Source of the DNA: Microbulbifer taiwanensis | GTDB lineage: Bacteria; Pseudomonadota; Gammaproteobacteria; Pseudomonadales; Cellvibrionaceae | Assembly: GCF_014904815.1 (NCBI RefSeq) | Contig: NZ_JACZFR010000041.1 | Location: forward strand, 1-64,000 | DNA: 64,000 nucleotides | Direction of reading: 5' to 3' | In this document: positions 49,462 through 57,781 of the stretch, piece by piece | Numbering within the stretch: the stretch's first letter is position 1 | Layout of the letters: each line of letters begins with the position of its first letter | The notes under the pieces: generated by a model | What the model was told of the DNA's origin: nothing | The model's input: the letters and a program-made list of their open reading frames with translations, nothing else | The model's database searches: none | Position numbers and translations under genes: made by a program

Positions 49462-50073
49462 TCAGCTCAGCGCCCGCAGCGGTACATCGTCGCGGTGGCC
49501 TATGCGCGCGCCGAGAATCTTGACCAGGAATTCGGTCAGCACACCCGCGGTAAAGCCCCAGATCTCGTAGCCGCGGTAGAGGTAGGCGGGCAGGTCTATG
49601 GCGCGCTGGTCGATGGTGACGCGATCGGTGCGGATACGCGGGTCGGCGAGGAAAAAGGACAGGGGTACGCGGAAGATGGCATCCAGCTCGCCGGGATTCG
49701 GCGTCAATTTTGCCTGCGGGGAGATCACTCCCAACCAGGGGGTCACGTGCACCTGCCAGCGTGTGCTGCGCGTCCACAGCGGGCCCAACACACGTACCTG
49801 GTCCGCGGCCAGGCCTATCTCCTCCTCCGCCTCACGCAGCGCAGTGTACTCCAGCGACGGATCCGTATCGTCCCAGCGGCCGCCGGGCAGGGATACCTCT
49901 CCGGAATGGGTGGACAGGTTGGCGGAGCGCTTGGTCAGCACCACCTGCGGATCCGACTCATCGGTCAGGGCCAGCAACACCGCCGCATGTCCCTTCAGGT
50001 CGGGCCCTGAGGGCACCCTGGCCTGCAAATCGTCATGCAGTTGGGAAAATCTCTCTTCAATACTCGCCAGCAT
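49462..50073 (-). CDS. CoA pyrophosphatase, Nudix family (NudL-like)
   Basis: The 203-residue hydrolase has the NudL signature LTKRSANLSTHSGEVSLPGGRWDD, overlapping a full Nudix box (GGRWDDTDPSLEYTALREAEEEIGL). Members split coenzyme A and its derivatives into 4'-phosphopantetheine and 3',5'-ADP using magnesium or manganese. I chose the ATG at 50073 (MLASIEERFSQL), which has AGG 5-7 bases upstream, rather than an ATG 11 codons earlier. It stands alone between the RND gene and the repeat unit. Confidence 0.9.
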   Translation of the reverse strand: MLASIEERFSQLHDDLQARVPSGPDLKGHAAVLLALTDESDPQVVLTKRSANLSTHSGEVSLPGGRWDDTDPSLEYTALREAEEEIGLAADQVRVLGPLWTRSTRWQVHVTPWLGVISPQAKLTPNPGELDAIFRVPLSFFLADPRIRTDRVTIDQRAIDLPAYLYRGYEIWGFTAGVLTEFLVKILGARIGHRDDVPLRALS

Positions 50074-50196
50074 AAAAACCTGTCTTAATGCCCCGTAATT
50101 GCGCACACGGCACAGATTCCATCATACACAATCTGGGCGTCCGCACCGATAGATCATTTTTTGACCAATCAAAACCTTTTCGCCCAATGGCATTTT

Positions 50197-53100
50197 TCAC
50201 GGCTGCTCGGCCGATTCCAACGCCGGCTTGTGGCCACCCTTCACCTTCTCCCGCACCGCCTGCACCAGCGCGTAATAAACCGGCACCAGCAACGTCGCCA
50301 GGAGGCTCGATGCCAGCATGCCGCCAAACACCGCCAGCCCCAGGGATACCCGGCTCACCGCGCCGGCGCCGGTGGCTACCAACAGTGGTATCACTCCGAG
50401 AATAAACGACATGGCCGTCATCAACACCGCGCGGAAGCGCAGGTGGGTGGCGCTGACCGCAGCCTCGACGATGGGCTTGCCCTTGTCCCGCTCCAGGGTG
50501 GCGAACTCGGTGATCAGGATGGCGCTCTTGGCCGCCATGCCGATCAGCAACACCAAACCAATCTGCGTATACAGATTGTTGATCGACCCGGTAACCCAGA
50601 CTGCAAACATCGCGCCACCTATGGCGATGGGTACACACAGGATCACCGCCAGCGGAATACTCCAGCTTTCGTACTGCGCCACCAGGAACAGGTAGACGAA
50701 CACCACCGCCAGGGTAAAGAGGATCGGCGCCATGTTGCCGGAGCTGATTTCCTGCAGGCTGGATCCGGTCCACTCGTAGCCGTAGCCCTCCGGCAGCTGT
50801 CCCGCCAGCCGCTCCATGGTGTTCATTGCCTGGCCGCTGGAATAGCCCGGCGCGGGTGCGCCGTTGATGGTGACGCTGTTGTACATGTTGTAGCGGGTGA
50901 TGTTCTGCGGCGCGACCATCGGCTCTATCTCCGCCACCGAGGTGACCGGCACCAGGCCACCGCTCTTGGCGCGCACGTAGAAGCCGGCCAGGTCCTCCTC
51001 CTTGTCGCGAAACTGGGCGTCCGCCTGCACCATCACCTTGAACACCTTGCCATAGAGGTTGAAATCGTTGATGTAGTATCCGCCGAGCAGCGTCTGCAGG
51101 GTGGAATAGACCTCCGGCAGTGGCACACCGAGGACATGGGCCTTGTCCTTGTTCAGGACCAGTTGCAGCTGCGGGGTGCTGGCCTGGAAACTGGTAAACG
51201 CCTGGGCGATCTCCGGGCTCTGGTTGGCCGCGCCCAGCAGGCCATACATCACCTGCGCCAGTTCGGCGGCGCTGCGCCCCTGCAGGTCCTCGAGAATAAA
51301 CTCGAAGCCGCCCACAGTGCCGACACCCGGCAGCGGCGGTATCGCGAAGGCCATCACCTGCGCATTGGGAATCCCGGCGAATTTTTTCTGCACCCGCCCC
51401 ATGATCGCAAACTGGGTATCTTCCTTGGCGGTGCGCTCCTCCCAGGGTTTGAGGACAGCGAACATCAGCGCCGCATTGGAGGCGGCACTGCTGGTGAGCA
51501 TGTTGTAGCCCGGCACCCCGACCACATGGGCCATGCCCTTTTCCGCCAACAGAATATCGGTTACCTGATTGACGACCGGCCCGGTTCTCTCCAGCGAGGA
51601 GCCGTCCGGCAACTGCACATGCAACATGAAAGTGCCCTGGTCCTCGTCGGGGATAAACCCCGTGGGCACATGGGTGAAGAGCCAGTAGCAGAGAGCGAAA
51701 AGGCCGGCAATGGAGGCGATACCCAGCAGCGGTATGCCGACCCAGGTGCGCACCATGCCCATATACAGTGTTGTCGCCCGGTGCAGTATCTTGTTGAAAA
51801 TACCGAAGACACCGGTTTCCTTGACGCCAGCCACCTGGTCTGCCGGTACCGCTTTCAACACGCTGGCGCAGAGCGCCGGGCTCAGGGTCAGCGCATTGAT
51901 AGAGGAAATAATGACGGCAAAGGAAATGGTCATCGCAAACTGCTGGTACATCTTGCCGGTCAGACCGGGCATCAGCATGACCGGCACAAAGACCGCCAGC
52001 AGCACCAGGGTGGTGGCGATCACCGGGCCGGTGACCTCGCGCATGGATTCCAGCGCCGCCTCCTTGGGCGCCAACCCCTCGCTCATCAGCCGCTGGGTGT
52101 TCTCCACCACGATAATGGCGTCATCGACAACGATACCGATGGCCAGGATCAGGGCGAACAGGGTGATCGTATTGATGGTCATGCCCAGCGCAAGCATCAG
52201 CGCGAAGGTGCCGATCAGGGAAACCGGTATCGCAATGGCCGGAATCAATGTCGAGCGCCAGTCCTGCAGGAAGATGAATACCACCGCTATCACCAGGATC
52301 AGCGCGATAAAGAGTGTCTCTGTCACCTCCTTCATCGACGCCTCAACAAACAGCGTAATATCGTAGAGAACGCCCGCGTCAAGATCGTCGGGGAAGCGCT
52401 TGGAGAGTTCCGCCACCTTGGCCTTGATACCATTGGCCACCGACAGGGCATTGGCGTCCGGCAACTGGTAGATACCGATCACCGCCGACGGCTTGTTGTC
52501 GAGCTGGCCGTAGGAGGCGTAGGACTGGCTGCCCAGTTCCACCCGCGCCACATCCCTGACCTTCACCATGCCGCCATCCGGCTTGGCGCGAATGGTGATA
52601 TCGCCGAACTCTTCCGCGCTGACCAGGCGCCCCTGGGCGATGATGTTGTACTGGAACTGCTGCTCCTTCTTGATCGGCGGCGAGCCCAGCTGGCCAGCGG
52701 CCACCTGGATATTCTGCGCCTGTACCGCGTTGATCACGTCGCTGGTGGTGACATCCAGGGACGCCATGCGATCCGGGTTCAGCCAGAGTCGCATGGCGTA
52801 GGTACTGGAACCGAAAATCGTCACGTTGCTGACCCCGGGAACCCGCGCCAGCTCGTCTTTCAGGTAAACCTCGCCGTAGTTGTTCAGGAAAAGCTGGTCG
52901 AAAGTGCCATCGGGAGAAAACAGGTTGACCACCAGCAGCAGGGTATTGGCCTGCTTGGTCACGGTAATGCCATTGCGCTTGACGTCCTCCGGCAACTGCG
53001 GCATCGCCTGTTCCACCCGGTTCTGCACATTGACCTGGGCAATGTCGTCATCGATGCCCGACTTGAAGGTGACTGTCAGGCTATAGGAGCCGTCGTTGCC

Positions 53101-53349
53101 GCTGGTGGAGGACATATATGCCATGCCCTCCACGCCGTTGACCTGCGACTCTATGGGCACGGCCACACTGTCGCGCATCACCTCGGCGCTGGCACCGGAA
53201 TAACTGGTGGTCACATTGATCGTGGCCGGCGTGATTTCCGGGAACTGCGCTACCGGTAGCAGCGGCATGGCCAACAGTCCCGCCAGGGTGATCAGTATCG
53301 AGATAACAAAGGCGAAGCGCGGCCGCCGTATACAGAAGGCACTGATCAT
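50197..53349 (-). CDS. RND multidrug efflux transporter, HAE1 type (AcrB/MexB-like)
   Basis: The 1050-residue inner-membrane pump exports drugs or other amphiphiles in exchange for protons. It has twelve membrane segments with two large periplasmic loops. The TM4 proton relay aspartates are in LAIGIVVDDAIIVVEN. FIPDEDQGTFM before the second loop and GMAAKSAILITEFA in TM10 are also conserved. Length is typical. The membrane-fusion gene lies 48 bases upstream on the same strand. No outer-membrane channel gene is adjacent, so it probably uses a shared TolC-type channel. Confidence 0.95.
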   Translation of the reverse strand: MISAFCIRRPRFAFVISILITLAGLLAMPLLPVAQFPEITPATINVTTSYSGASAEVMRDSVAVPIESQVNGVEGMAYMSSTSGNDGSYSLTVTFKSGIDDDIAQVNVQNRVEQAMPQLPEDVKRNGITVTKQANTLLLVVNLFSPDGTFDQLFLNNYGEVYLKDELARVPGVSNVTIFGSSTYAMRLWLNPDRMASLDVTTSDVINAVQAQNIQVAAGQLGSPPIKKEQQFQYNIIAQGRLVSAEEFGDITIRAKPDGGMVKVRDVARVELGSQSYASYGQLDNKPSAVIGIYQLPDANALSVANGIKAKVAELSKRFPDDLDAGVLYDITLFVEASMKEVTETLFIALILVIAVVFIFLQDWRSTLIPAIAIPVSLIGTFALMLALGMTINTITLFALILAIGIVVDDAIIVVENTQRLMSEGLAPKEAALESMREVTGPVIATTLVLLAVFVPVMLMPGLTGKMYQQFAMTISFAVIISSINALTLSPALCASVLKAVPADQVAGVKETGVFGIFNKILHRATTLYMGMVRTWVGIPLLGIASIAGLFALCYWLFTHVPTGFIPDEDQGTFMLHVQLPDGSSLERTGPVVNQVTDILLAEKGMAHVVGVPGYNMLTSSAASNAALMFAVLKPWEERTAKEDTQFAIMGRVQKKFAGIPNAQVMAFAIPPLPGVGTVGGFEFILEDLQGRSAAELAQVMYGLLGAANQSPEIAQAFTSFQASTPQLQLVLNKDKAHVLGVPLPEVYSTLQTLLGGYYINDFNLYGKVFKVMVQADAQFRDKEEDLAGFYVRAKSGGLVPVTSVAEIEPMVAPQNITRYNMYNSVTINGAPAPGYSSGQAMNTMERLAGQLPEGYGYEWTGSSLQEISSGNMAPILFTLAVVFVYLFLVAQYESWSIPLAVILCVPIAIGGAMFAVWVTGSINNLYTQIGLVLLIGMAAKSAILITEFATLERDKGKPIVEAAVSATHLRFRAVLMTAMSFILGVIPLLVATGAGAVSRVSLGLAVFGGMLASSLLATLLVPVYYALVQAVREKVKGGHKPALESAEQP

Positions 53350-53397
53350 AAAGCGGGCGGATGCTTACCCAGTCGGGCGTTCCCGGGTGGCGGCGCA

Positions 53398-54714
53398 CTA
53401 CTTGCTGTCATCGTATCCCCCTGTGTCGGGCCGCTCGATGCGCTCCGGTTCCCTGCTTTCTGATTCGATGCTTTCTGATTTGATGCTTCGAGGCTCGCCG
53501 CTGTCACCGGTCGCCGGCCCGGTTCCACCCGCACTCGGCGGCAGTTCCCCCTGCCCGGGCGGCGGCGGTTGCGGCGGCGCCTCCTGGGCGGAGGGGTTGC
53601 GCGGCGGGGTCTGGGGCGTGGCCCGCTTGTCCGCCACGGCGCGCTGCAGGCCGTTGACGATCACCGACTCCCCGGCCGCCAGCCCCTTTTCCACCGCCCA
53701 GAGTTCGCCCTCGCGCTGTCCCAGTTCCAAGTAGCGCTTCTCCGCCACATTGCCCTCACCCACCACATAGACATAGCGCCCCTGCATGTCCTCCATCACC
53801 GCCGACTGGGGCACCAACGGCTTGATGGATTCCCTGCCGGTAAATACCAGTATCGACACCCGCGCGTACTGCCCCTGTACCAGCAGCTGCTCGGGATTCG
53901 GGAAGCGCGCGCGCACGGCGACGGAGCCGGTATTCGGGTCTATCTGATTGTCGACAAAGACGATGGTGCCGCGGTGTGGGTAGTAGGTGCCATCCGGCTG
54001 CTCTATACGGATTTCCCGCTGTACTGGCGCCATACCGCGCTGGCGACGTCGCTCCTGCTCAATCTGCACAGAGAAGAGCCGGTCTTCCGGCACCTCAAAC
54101 AATACGTAGATGGGGTCCATCTTGACGATGGTGGTCAGGGGATCTGACTCGGGACCAACCAGCGAACCCTCGGTGTATTCGGTGCGGCCGATGCGCCCGG
54201 TCAGCGGTGCGTAGATTTCCGTATAGGACAGATCGAGCTCGGCTTTGTCCACGTCTGCCTGCACGGCCTCCACCTGGGACTGCGTTTCCTCGAACTTGCC
54301 GGTGAGTTCGTCCATCTGCACCTGGCTGATGGCACCCTCGCCCACCAGCTGCCGGCCGCGGCGGTAGTTGCGCTCCGCCACCCGCAGCGCCGACTGGGCC
54401 TGGGCAAACTTGGCATTCTGGTTTTCAAGGGCGGCGATAAAGGGCTTGGGATCTATCTCAAACAGCAGCTGGCCTTTCTGGACAGTGTCGCCCTCGGTGA
54501 AGTGCCGGCTCAGGATGTAGCCCTCTACCCGCGGGCGCACCTTGTACTCGTCGGTGGCTTCCACCCGCCCGACATATTCATAGCGCGGAATTACCGGCTG
54601 CTCGCGCACGGACAATACCTCCACCGGTGGAGGAGGCGGCGCCTCCTGCTCCTCTTTTTTGGCACAGGAGCCGAGGAGCAACAGCGACAGTCCGAACAGA
54701 AAAAATCGCGCCAT
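53398..54714 (-). CDS. RND efflux periplasmic adaptor (membrane fusion protein)
   Basis: The 438-residue lipoprotein adaptor (lipidated Cys17 in LLLGSC) links the RND pump to the outer-membrane channel. A short proline run follows the cysteine. The barrel-sandwich halves are at about 60-95 and 165-200 (VEGYILSRHFTEGDTVQKGQ and YAPLTGRIGRTEYTEGSLV), with a coiled hairpin between. The last 90 residues are unusual: a Pro/Gly/Gln-rich stretch, then SIKSESIESESREPERIE, not expected in this family. Forms an operon with the pump gene downstream. No repressor gene is next to it. Confidence 0.92.
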   Translation of the reverse strand: MARFFLFGLSLLLLGSCAKKEEQEAPPPPPVEVLSVREQPVIPRYEYVGRVEATDEYKVRPRVEGYILSRHFTEGDTVQKGQLLFEIDPKPFIAALENQNAKFAQAQSALRVAERNYRRGRQLVGEGAISQVQMDELTGKFEETQSQVEAVQADVDKAELDLSYTEIYAPLTGRIGRTEYTEGSLVGPESDPLTTIVKMDPIYVLFEVPEDRLFSVQIEQERRRQRGMAPVQREIRIEQPDGTYYPHRGTIVFVDNQIDPNTGSVAVRARFPNPEQLLVQGQYARVSILVFTGRESIKPLVPQSAVMEDMQGRYVYVVGEGNVAEKRYLELGQREGELWAVEKGLAAGESVIVNGLQRAVADKRATPQTPPRNPSAQEAPPQPPPPGQGELPPSAGGTGPATGDSGEPRSIKSESIESESREPERIERPDTGGYDDSK

Positions 54715-54816
54715 GGAAGCTCAACCATCGCCTTTCGCATAACAACACTTCTAAAACTATAGGCGTCCGTCCCACGGCGAGCTGGCGCCGGCAATCACCA
54801 CGGGTATACTGGCGCC

Positions 54817-55356
54817 ATGAAATTCTGCAGTCACTGCGGCAGCGATGCCGTCACTTTCTCCATTCCCCAAGGCGACGACCGCCCCCGCCACCTGTGCGGC
54901 GGCTGTGGCGCCATTCACTACATCAACCCGCGCGTGATCGTCGGCACCCTGCCCTATCTGGAGGATCGGGTACTGCTGTGCAAGCGCGCCATAGAGCCGC
55001 GCCTGGGCCTCTGGACCCTGCCAGCCGGTTTTATGGAGAACGGGGAAACCAGCGAGGAGGGCGCGCTGCGGGAATCCTGGGAGGAGGCGCGGGCCAATGT
55101 GCGCGTCGACGACCTCTACACCATTTACGACATTCCCCATATCAACCAGGTCTACCTGATGTACCGGGGCGAGCTGTCCGATACCAATTTCGGTGCCGGG
55201 CCCGAGTCTTTGGAGGTGGCGCTGTTTCGCGAGGATGAAATCCCCTGGGAGGAAATCGCCTTCCCGATCATGCGCGAGACACTGGAGCACTATTTCGCGG
55301 ACTGCAGGAAAGGCAGCTTTGCGCTACACCGGGGGATTATCCAGCGCAAACTGTGA
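54817..55356 (+). CDS. Nudix hydrolase with zinc ribbon
   Basis: The 179-residue protein begins with a four-cysteine zinc ribbon (Cys4, Cys7, Cys27, Cys30) of the type found before NADH pyrophosphatase domains. The Nudix box is GFMENGETSEEGALRESWEEA at about 70-90, and the glycine near its end is replaced, as in related ADP-ribose/NADH-type members. The substrate is probably a nucleotide sugar or dinucleotide; it cannot be fixed from sequence. It diverges from the RND adaptor across about 100 bases and is followed by the DUF4124 gene after 43 bases. Confidence 0.87.
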   Translation: MKFCSHCGSDAVTFSIPQGDDRPRHLCGGCGAIHYINPRVIVGTLPYLEDRVLLCKRAIEPRLGLWTLPAGFMENGETSEEGALRESWEEARANVRVDDLYTIYDIPHINQVYLMYRGELSDTNFGAGPESLEVALFREDEIPWEEIAFPIMRETLEHYFADCRKGSFALHRGIIQRKL

Positions 55357-55399
55357 TCGATAGCCAGCGCGAAAAAGGAAAGAAGAGAAAGGAGTATTG

Positions 55400-55945
55400 A
55401 TGAAAACCACCTACATGCTGGCCGTCCTGTTGCTGGTCGGCATCGGCCTGCCAATGCTGCTGCCCGGGCCCGACGGCGAACCCATCATGTCCCCGCGGGA
55501 CTGGCTGCCGAGCCAGGAGACGCTGGACAGCGCCCAGCGACAGACGGAACGGGCCTGGCAGACGGCCAGGTCGACGACGCAGAAATCCGGTGAACTGCTG
55601 CAGTACCTGGCCGGTGCGCCCGGCACTGCTCAGCCGGGAGAATCCGCGCAGCCAGGCAGCAATGCGGTCTATAAATGGCAGGATAGCGACGGCAACTGGC
55701 ATTTCTCTGACAAGGCGCCCGAGGATTTGGGCGCAGTGGTGCAGAGCCACGAAATCAAACAGCTCAATACCCTGCCTGCAGTGCAGGTTCAGCCGGCCGA
55801 AACAGAGGAGGTCGAGCAGCCGTCCGAAATGGCACTGCCGTCGCCGACGACTATCTCGCCCAAACAGATATCCCAGTTGATAGAGGACGCCAAAGCGCTG
55901 CAGCAGAAAGCGAAGGCGCGGCAGCAGGCCCTCGACGAATTGTAA
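55400..55945 (+). CDS. DUF4124 domain protein, exported
   Basis: The 181-residue protein has a hydrophobic amino end (MKTTYMLAVLLLVGIGLPML) that acts as signal or anchor. The DUF4124 motif VYKWQDSDGNWHFSDKAPE lies near residues 90-108, and a helical Gln/Ala/Lys-rich tail ends in QQKAKARQQALDEL. DUF4124 is common in envelope proteins and its function is unknown. AAGGAG ends 5 bases before the ATG at 55400, which decides the start over a TTG one codon upstream. Confidence 0.83.
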   Translation: MKTTYMLAVLLLVGIGLPMLLPGPDGEPIMSPRDWLPSQETLDSAQRQTERAWQTARSTTQKSGELLQYLAGAPGTAQPGESAQPGSNAVYKWQDSDGNWHFSDKAPEDLGAVVQSHEIKQLNTLPAVQVQPAETEEVEQPSEMALPSPTTISPKQISQLIEDAKALQQKAKARQQALDEL

Positions 55946-55953
55946 CGGTCGAT

Positions 55954-56280
55954 TTATTTACCCGGGCTGCAGCGCTCGTCCAGCCGCCACAGGTCGAAGA
56001 CCGGTTCCTCATAGGGGTGGGCGCCGCGCAGCGCCGCCAGCGCCGCATCCACCCGCTCGTCCTCGCACACCATCTCCACGCGGTATTCCGCCACCTGTTC
56101 CACCTCGCCTGTCCGACCGATAAACGGCCGGCTGCCGTCCAGCGGGCGGAACTGGCCGCTGCCCTTCAGTTGAAAACAGCAGGAGTCGTAGTCGCCGATG
56201 CGGCCGGCGCCGGCGGCGAATAGCGCGCTCTTGACCTGCTCCAGGTGGGATTCGGGAATATAGATGCAGAGTTTGTACAT
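55954..56280 (-). CDS. NIF3/YqfO C-terminal-like small protein
   Basis: The 108-residue protein begins MYKLCIYIPESHLEQVKSALFAAGAGRIGDY and has the HPYEEPVFDL block at about 90-99, which defines the CutA-like domain otherwise inserted in NIF3 proteins. Here it stands alone. Its function is unknown. The ATG at 56280 has GGAAG upstream; a longer frame reads through a repeat. It converges on the DUF4124 gene with 8 bases between stops. Confidence 0.86.
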   Translation of the reverse strand: MYKLCIYIPESHLEQVKSALFAAGAGRIGDYDSCCFQLKGSGQFRPLDGSRPFIGRTGEVEQVAEYRVEMVCEDERVDAALAALRGAHPYEEPVFDLWRLDERCSPGK

Positions 56281-56289
56281 GACTTCCCC

Positions 56290-56392
56290 GCGCCCCTTGT
56301 GGAGCGACCTTGCCGCGAAGGTTGATCGATATTGGCAATGATTGATCGCGGCCACCGGCGGATGGCCGCCCCGCCGCTCCTACAGAGAATTT
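56290..56392. repeat. REP-like unit upstream of the NIF3-like gene
   Basis: TTGATCGCGGCCA (about 56343) followed by GATGGCCGCCCCGCCGCTCC and TACA at 56361-56384 repeats the sequence seen at 32629 and 45264. A partial, diverged arm (TTGTGGAGCG) lies at about 56298. Confidence 0.65.
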
Positions 56393-56461
56393 TCGTCATT
56401 CCGGCGCAGGCCGGAATCCAGGTGCCTCGAAACTGGATACCGGCCTGCGTCGGTATGACGA
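56393..56461. repeat. TCGTCATTCCGGCGCAGG-type palindromic repeat
   Basis: TCGTCAT at 56393-56399 and ATGACGA at 56455-56461 bound an imperfect hairpin with CCGGCGCAGGCCGG on the left and CCGGCCTGCGTCGG on the right. It belongs to a different family from the GTAGGAGCGG unit beside it. It lies between the thioredoxin-like gene and the NIF3-like gene. Confidence 0.7.
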
Positions 56462-56491
56462 GACGATAAACGCCGACCAAAGGAGATCGGA

Positions 56492-57346
56492 CTAAAAAAG
56501 CAGCGTCATCAGCTTGCGCTGATACTGGGTCGCCACCGGGTCACCGGCGCCGAGGCTCTTGACGATGTCCAGGTAGGCCTGTTTGGCGGCGCCGTCGGCA
56601 AAGCCCATATCTGCACGCAATATATCCAGCAACAGCTCCAGCGCCTCCTGGTGGCGGCTGTTCTGGCTGTATTGCACCGCCAGCTGGTAGGCGGCCTCCC
56701 TATCCTGGGGGTTTTGCGCCAGGGTCTGCTGCAGGGCCTTGATCTCCGGCGAGTCCGCCGCCTGCTGTTTCAGCTCCAGTTGTGCCATCAGCTGCTGGTA
56801 GTCGCTGTCCTGGTCCGCCAGCAATATCTTGCCCAGCACCGCTTCCGCCTCGGGCACGCGATTCAGTTCCAGCAGCACCGCCGCCAGCTGCTTGGCGATA
56901 TCGGCGCGCTCGGAAGACTCTGTATAGACCTGGCGCAGCAGCGGCAGAGCCTCGTCCAGCTTGCCCTCGCCCACCAACTGCTGGGCCTGCTGGAACTGCA
57001 GTTCCCAGGCCTTGGGCAGGTACTTGTCCAGCATCTCGCGGATCTGCTGTTCCGACTGCGCCCCGGCGAAGCCATCCACCGGCTGCCCCTCCTTCAGCAC
57101 CATCACCGTAGGCAGGCTGCGCACGCCCAGCTGGCCGGCGAGCATCTGCTCGGTGTCGGCATTCACCTTGGCCAGCAGGAACTGCCCGGCGTACTCATTG
57201 GCCAGCTTCTCCAGCACCGGCATCAGCTGCTTGCACGGCTCGCACCAGTCGGCCCAGAAGTCCACCACCACCGGGCGCTTCATGGATTCCTCGATCAGTA
57301 CCTGCTGGGCGTTCTGCGCCGTTACATCGACAATAAATTCGTTCAC
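56492..57346 (-). CDS. Thioredoxin-domain/TPR co-chaperone, YbbN (CnoX)-like
   Basis: The 284-residue protein has an amino-terminal thioredoxin domain (about 1-110) with the active site WCEPCK (Cys35, Cys38), followed by a helical tetratricopeptide region to the end. E. coli YbbN/CnoX has the same layout, holds unfolded proteins during oxidative stress and passes them to GroEL, but has lost one cysteine. Here both are present, so thiol-disulphide activity is possible. Cytoplasmic. The next gene upstream on the same strand is yjbR-like, 23 bases away. Confidence 0.92.
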   Translation of the reverse strand: MNEFIVDVTAQNAQQVLIEESMKRPVVVDFWADWCEPCKQLMPVLEKLANEYAGQFLLAKVNADTEQMLAGQLGVRSLPTVMVLKEGQPVDGFAGAQSEQQIREMLDKYLPKAWELQFQQAQQLVGEGKLDEALPLLRQVYTESSERADIAKQLAAVLLELNRVPEAEAVLGKILLADQDSDYQQLMAQLELKQQAADSPEIKALQQTLAQNPQDREAAYQLAVQYSQNSRHQEALELLLDILRADMGFADGAAKQAYLDIVKSLGAGDPVATQYQRKLMTLLF

Positions 57347-57369
57347 AACCTCTCCTGAACCAGATAGAA

Positions 57370-57750
57370 CTAGCGGTATATAGTATCAGCACCATACCCC
57401 AATTCGAGCGCCTCGCGCTCCACCTTGCGCAACCCCTTGACGATCAGCCCGTAGGACCTGTCTACCATCCGCTCTATCTCATAGTCAGGCACACTGCCGT
57501 CCAGCAGCACCGTATTCCAGTGCCGCTTGTTCATATGGTAGCCGGGCAGGACTCCGGGAAAGATATCGCGCAGTGCCTCGGCCTCGTCCGGGTCACACTT
57601 CAGGTTGATACTGTCCACGCCCTCGCGGTTGCCCAGCAGGGCGAACATCTTGCCCTTGACCTTGAACACCGCCACCTCGGGGCCGAAGGGGAAGTCCTCC
57701 AGGGCCTCGGGGCGGGACAGCAGGTAGTCGCGTGCCGTTTTGCGGTCCAT
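57370..57750 (-). CDS. MmcQ/YjbR family protein
   Basis: The 126-residue protein is a complete single-domain member. The opening ARDYLLSRPEALEDFPFGPEVAVFKVKGKMFALL and the block PGYHMNKRHWNTVLLDG are diagnostic. The fold resembles a DNA-binding double-wing motif, but the role is unknown. Starts 32 bases after the DUF885-like gene's stop and runs the same way as the thioredoxin/TPR gene. Confidence 0.9.
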   Translation of the reverse strand: MDRKTARDYLLSRPEALEDFPFGPEVAVFKVKGKMFALLGNREGVDSINLKCDPDEAEALRDIFPGVLPGYHMNKRHWNTVLLDGSVPDYEIERMVDRSYGLIVKGLRKVEREALELGYGADTIYR

Positions 57751-57781
57751 TGCAGCTTCCTTCCAGTTTTGCAGTTTTTCA

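Noticed and set aside
49151-49777. Minus-strand frame reading through the structured repeat (and a similar one at 62566-62916)
   Set aside because: These frames come from the repeat units themselves. Their predicted products share PADKPPGM-like strings only because the DNA repeats, and they overlap nudL or tlyA in another frame.
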